64,000 nucleotides of DNA, from assembly GCF_000737705.1 (NCBI RefSeq), contig NZ_JPRH01000005.1, positions 186,001 to 250,000 on the forward strand. The letters run 5' to 3'. Each line of letters opens with the position of its first letter. Position 1 is the stretch's first letter. The notes under the pieces are model-generated. The model had not been told where the DNA came from and did no database searches. It was given only the letters and a program-made list of their open reading frames with translations. Position numbers and translations under genes: made by a program. The stretch comes from Chryseobacterium soli (GTDB lineage Bacteria > Bacteroidota > Bacteroidia > Flavobacteriales > Weeksellaceae). Of the stretch, positions 62,431 to 64,000 are shown piece after piece.

Positions 62431-63309
62431 TTAGTTAAGTTTTTTTGTTTTCCTGGCTTTTATCAATCCGTTTGCAACAATTGCCAGTATCATCACGGCT
62501 GAGGCTATATAAAATACAGGACTCATATGCTCTGATTCTCCAAAGATAAAAAAAGCTAGTATAATTCCGTAGACAGGTTCTAAATTAACTGTTAAAATTA
62601 ATGTAAAAGGTGATATGTACTTCATTAGTTTCACTGATTCCAACATAGGAAAAGCGGTAAAAACACTTGCCAACAAGCATATTAACGCCAAATCTTTGTA
62701 ATTTATTTCATTCATTTGAAAAATTTGTCCTGATAGCAAATAAAATATCAATAAAACAAACCATCCACAGAAAATTTCGTAAAATATAATATTCCCAGAA
62801 CTGGTCTTTCCAAACATTTTTCCATTAAAAACCGAAAAGATGGTTCCAAACACAGCACATAGAATACCGTAAAAAATTCCCTCTTTATATTGGAACTCGG
62901 TCTTAAATATCAATAATATACAGGCAACAATAACACTTCCCATGACAACCTCCATCACATCGATCTTCCTTTTAAAAATAATCGGCTCTAAAATTGAAGC
63001 GAAAAGTGTTGAGAGTGATAAACAGCTCAAAGCAATAGATACATTGGAAACTTTAATGGAATAAAAGAAGCAATACCAATGGAGAGCCATCGCCACTCCT
63101 ATTGCAGCCAGCTGAAAAAATATCTTTTTCGAGACTTTGATACTCTCTTTTTTAAAAACTCTTATGAATACAAATAGAAATACGGCAGCAAACAGCATTC
63201 TGTAAAATACCAGAATCTGGGCATTTGCATGAATTAGCTTTCCCAAAATTGCAGTGAACCCCCACAAAAAGACAATTAAATGCAATCTAAAAAGTGCTAA
63301 TTTATGCAT
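62431..63309 (-). CDS. EamA/DMT-family transporter
   Basis: 292 residues, ten transmembrane helices in two EamA repeats (FLWGFTAILGKLI; LTVNLEPVYGIILAFFIFGE, the latter a typical EPVxxxxxxxxxxGE motif). Substrate of these metabolite exporters cannot be predicted. 13 bp upstream of the PorV/PorQ-type gene on the same strand. Confidence 0.92.
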   Translation of the reverse strand: MHKLALFRLHLIVFLWGFTAILGKLIHANAQILVFYRMLFAAVFLFVFIRVFKKESIKVSKKIFFQLAAIGVAMALHWYCFFYSIKVSNVSIALSCLSLSTLFASILEPIIFKRKIDVMEVVMGSVIVACILLIFKTEFQYKEGIFYGILCAVFGTIFSVFNGKMFGKTSSGNIIFYEIFCGWFVLLIFYLLSGQIFQMNEINYKDLALICLLASVFTAFPMLESVKLMKYISPFTLILTVNLEPVYGIILAFFIFGESEHMSPVFYIASAVMILAIVANGLIKARKTKKLN

Positions 63310-63337
63310 ATCCTAAGTTCTTTAAATTTTTAACATG

Positions 63338-63345
63338 CAAATTTA
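63338..63345 (-). promoter_or_regulatory. -7 box (TAAATTTG) of the EamA gene
   Basis: The plus strand reads CAAATTTA, 28 nt before the start codon. Confidence 0.4.
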
Positions 63346-63485
63346 CAAATAGCTTTCACAAATACTGTAAAAAATATGGGTTTTACGTCAATATAAAACT
63401 ATTCATTCAATTTTAACATTTTTCATGAGATAGATATCATATTTTATATAAATCATGCTCTTCTTCTTCCTGACATTTAGTACAT

Positions 63486-63520
63486 AAAAAAAACCCTGAA
63501 AATTTATTCAACTTTCAGGG
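63486..63520 (-). terminator. Orphan minus-strand terminator
   Basis: Stem CCCTGAAA / TTTCAGGG with an 11-nt loop and T8 on the minus strand (plus A-tract 63486-63493). No minus-strand gene lies upstream of it in the 226 bp before the next gene. The whole spacer 63310-63746 (437 bp) is otherwise AT-rich with no ORF I trust. Confidence 0.7.
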
Positions 63521-63746
63521 CTTTCAAATAATAAACTATTAAAAAAATAAACTAGGAACAGAGCAATGAACAGATAAAATCATATCCACTACTCTAACGT
63601 AAAGTTAAAAAAAAACTCTATCATTTAAAACATTTCGCTGTTAAATATTTCACAAATTTCTGAGAATCAAACTATTAAACATTTGTTTTATACTCATCTA
63701 CATTCCCTTTAAAAATAGTATCTTTAGACGTAAAAAATTGAAATTT

Positions 63747-64000
63747 ATGGACATTGAATTCAACAAACGAGAAGATCAAAATAGATTAAAATTATCTGAA
63801 ATAAACAGACTACTTGCTGAAATAAAAAAAGGTGGAGGAGAAAAAAGGCTTCAAAAGCTTCGTGATGAAGGTAAAATGACAGCAAGAGAAAGAGTTGAAT
63901 ATCTTCTCGATAAAGGATCAGACTCCATAGAAATAGGTGCATTTGCCGGCTATGAAATGTATGAAGAGCATGGCGGATGCCCAAGTGGCGGGGTTATCGT
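63747..64000 (+). CDS. Acyl-CoA carboxylase beta subunit (carboxyltransferase), 3' truncated by window edge
   Basis: The first 84 residues: MDIEFNKREDQNRLKLSEIN, then KLRDEGKMTARERVEYLLD (the ARER(V/I)xxLLD motif) and IGAFAGYEMYEEHGGCPSGG, diagnostic of biotin-dependent propionyl/methylcrotonyl-CoA carboxylase beta subunits (family about 510-550 residues). The start ATG is at 63747. Exact acyl-CoA cannot be decided. Confidence 0.9.
   Translation, partial: MDIEFNKREDQNRLKLSEINRLLAEIKKGGGEKRLQKLRDEGKMTARERVEYLLDKGSDSIEIGAFAGYEMYEEHGGCPSGGVI

Noticed and set aside
63610..63700. Minus-strand micro-ORF of 15 codons starting MSIKQMFNS
   Set aside because: Too short, no ribosome-binding or conservation evidence; kept only as part of the orphan-terminator observation.
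1..64000. CRISPR array, tRNA, rRNA or insertion sequence
   Set aside because: No spaced direct repeats of CRISPR size, no cloverleaf or rRNA-like stretch, and no transposase or terminal inverted repeats were seen.

Overview
The window is a stretch of chromosome from a low-GC member of the Bacteroidota, most likely the Flavobacteriales family Weeksellaceae (Chryseobacterium or a close relative). The evidence is the gene content (PorP/SprF-type and PorV/PorQ-type outer-membrane proteins, DUF5606, DUF3822, VF530, head-GIN adhesin, SusD-free secreted hypotheticals) and the promoters, which match the Bacteroidota TTG / TAnnTTTG pattern instead of sigma-70 boxes. Genes are dense, mostly in short operons closed by clear intrinsic terminators. 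I see no rRNA, tRNA, CRISPR array, insertion sequence, integrase or prophage.

Region by region: 1-2840 is the end of the nuo operon (nuoM cut by the window edge, nuoN, terminator). 3009-6476 holds a GAF-domain protein and a secreted protein of unknown function. 6678-11617 is the most unusual part: a fused HD phosphohydrolase/Pycsar-effector membrane protein (no cyclase nearby) is divergent, with 26 bp between start codons, from a 1238-residue lipoprotein that joins a calcineurin-like phosphatase, a middle region with HipA/CotH-like kinase motifs, and an outer-membrane barrel. 11703-15251 has a propeller lipoprotein, mazG, DUF5606, def and ruvX. 15367-22497 has a SixA-like phosphatase, a serine hydrolase, a YfcE-like phosphoesterase, an Smr protein, DUF3822, rsmD, and an HxlR regulator divergent from a nitroreductase.

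22563-27966 is a minus-strand run: kinase-less PASTA protein, rluD-type pseudouridine synthase, PorP/SprF protein, hemW, murI. 28117-30303 is plus-strand: ddl, coaD and a TRIC-type channel; ddl and murI both serve peptidoglycan synthesis. 30407-37784 has folA, a LemA-TPM-TPM operon, a tail-fibre-like secreted protein, a KefF/Kef-type potassium efflux pair and a head-GIN lipoprotein. 37843-45733 has an M3 peptidase, YchJ, a SlyD-like FKBP, VF530, a LytS/LytTR two-component system, an intradiol dioxygenase lipoprotein and two unknowns. 45815-57784 is a metabolic and secreted-hydrolase region: LLM monooxygenase, acyltransferase, S9 peptidase, YceI, extradiol dioxygenase, CarboxypepD-like protein, S8 protease, GNAT and hutH. 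57874-64000 has uvrC, secreted unknowns, a PorV/PorQ-type barrel, an EamA transporter, and the start of an acyl-CoA carboxylase beta subunit.

Three things stand out. First is the phosphatase/kinase-like/barrel fusion facing an orphan HD-PycTM effector. Second is a set of degenerate tandem arrays with strict 7-nt periodicity in at least four intergenic spacers, two of which lie immediately upstream of a -7 promoter box. Third is a set of TAnnTTTG boxes so close to start codons that rsmD and uvrC may be leaderless. All calls come from reading the sequence; no database search was run.
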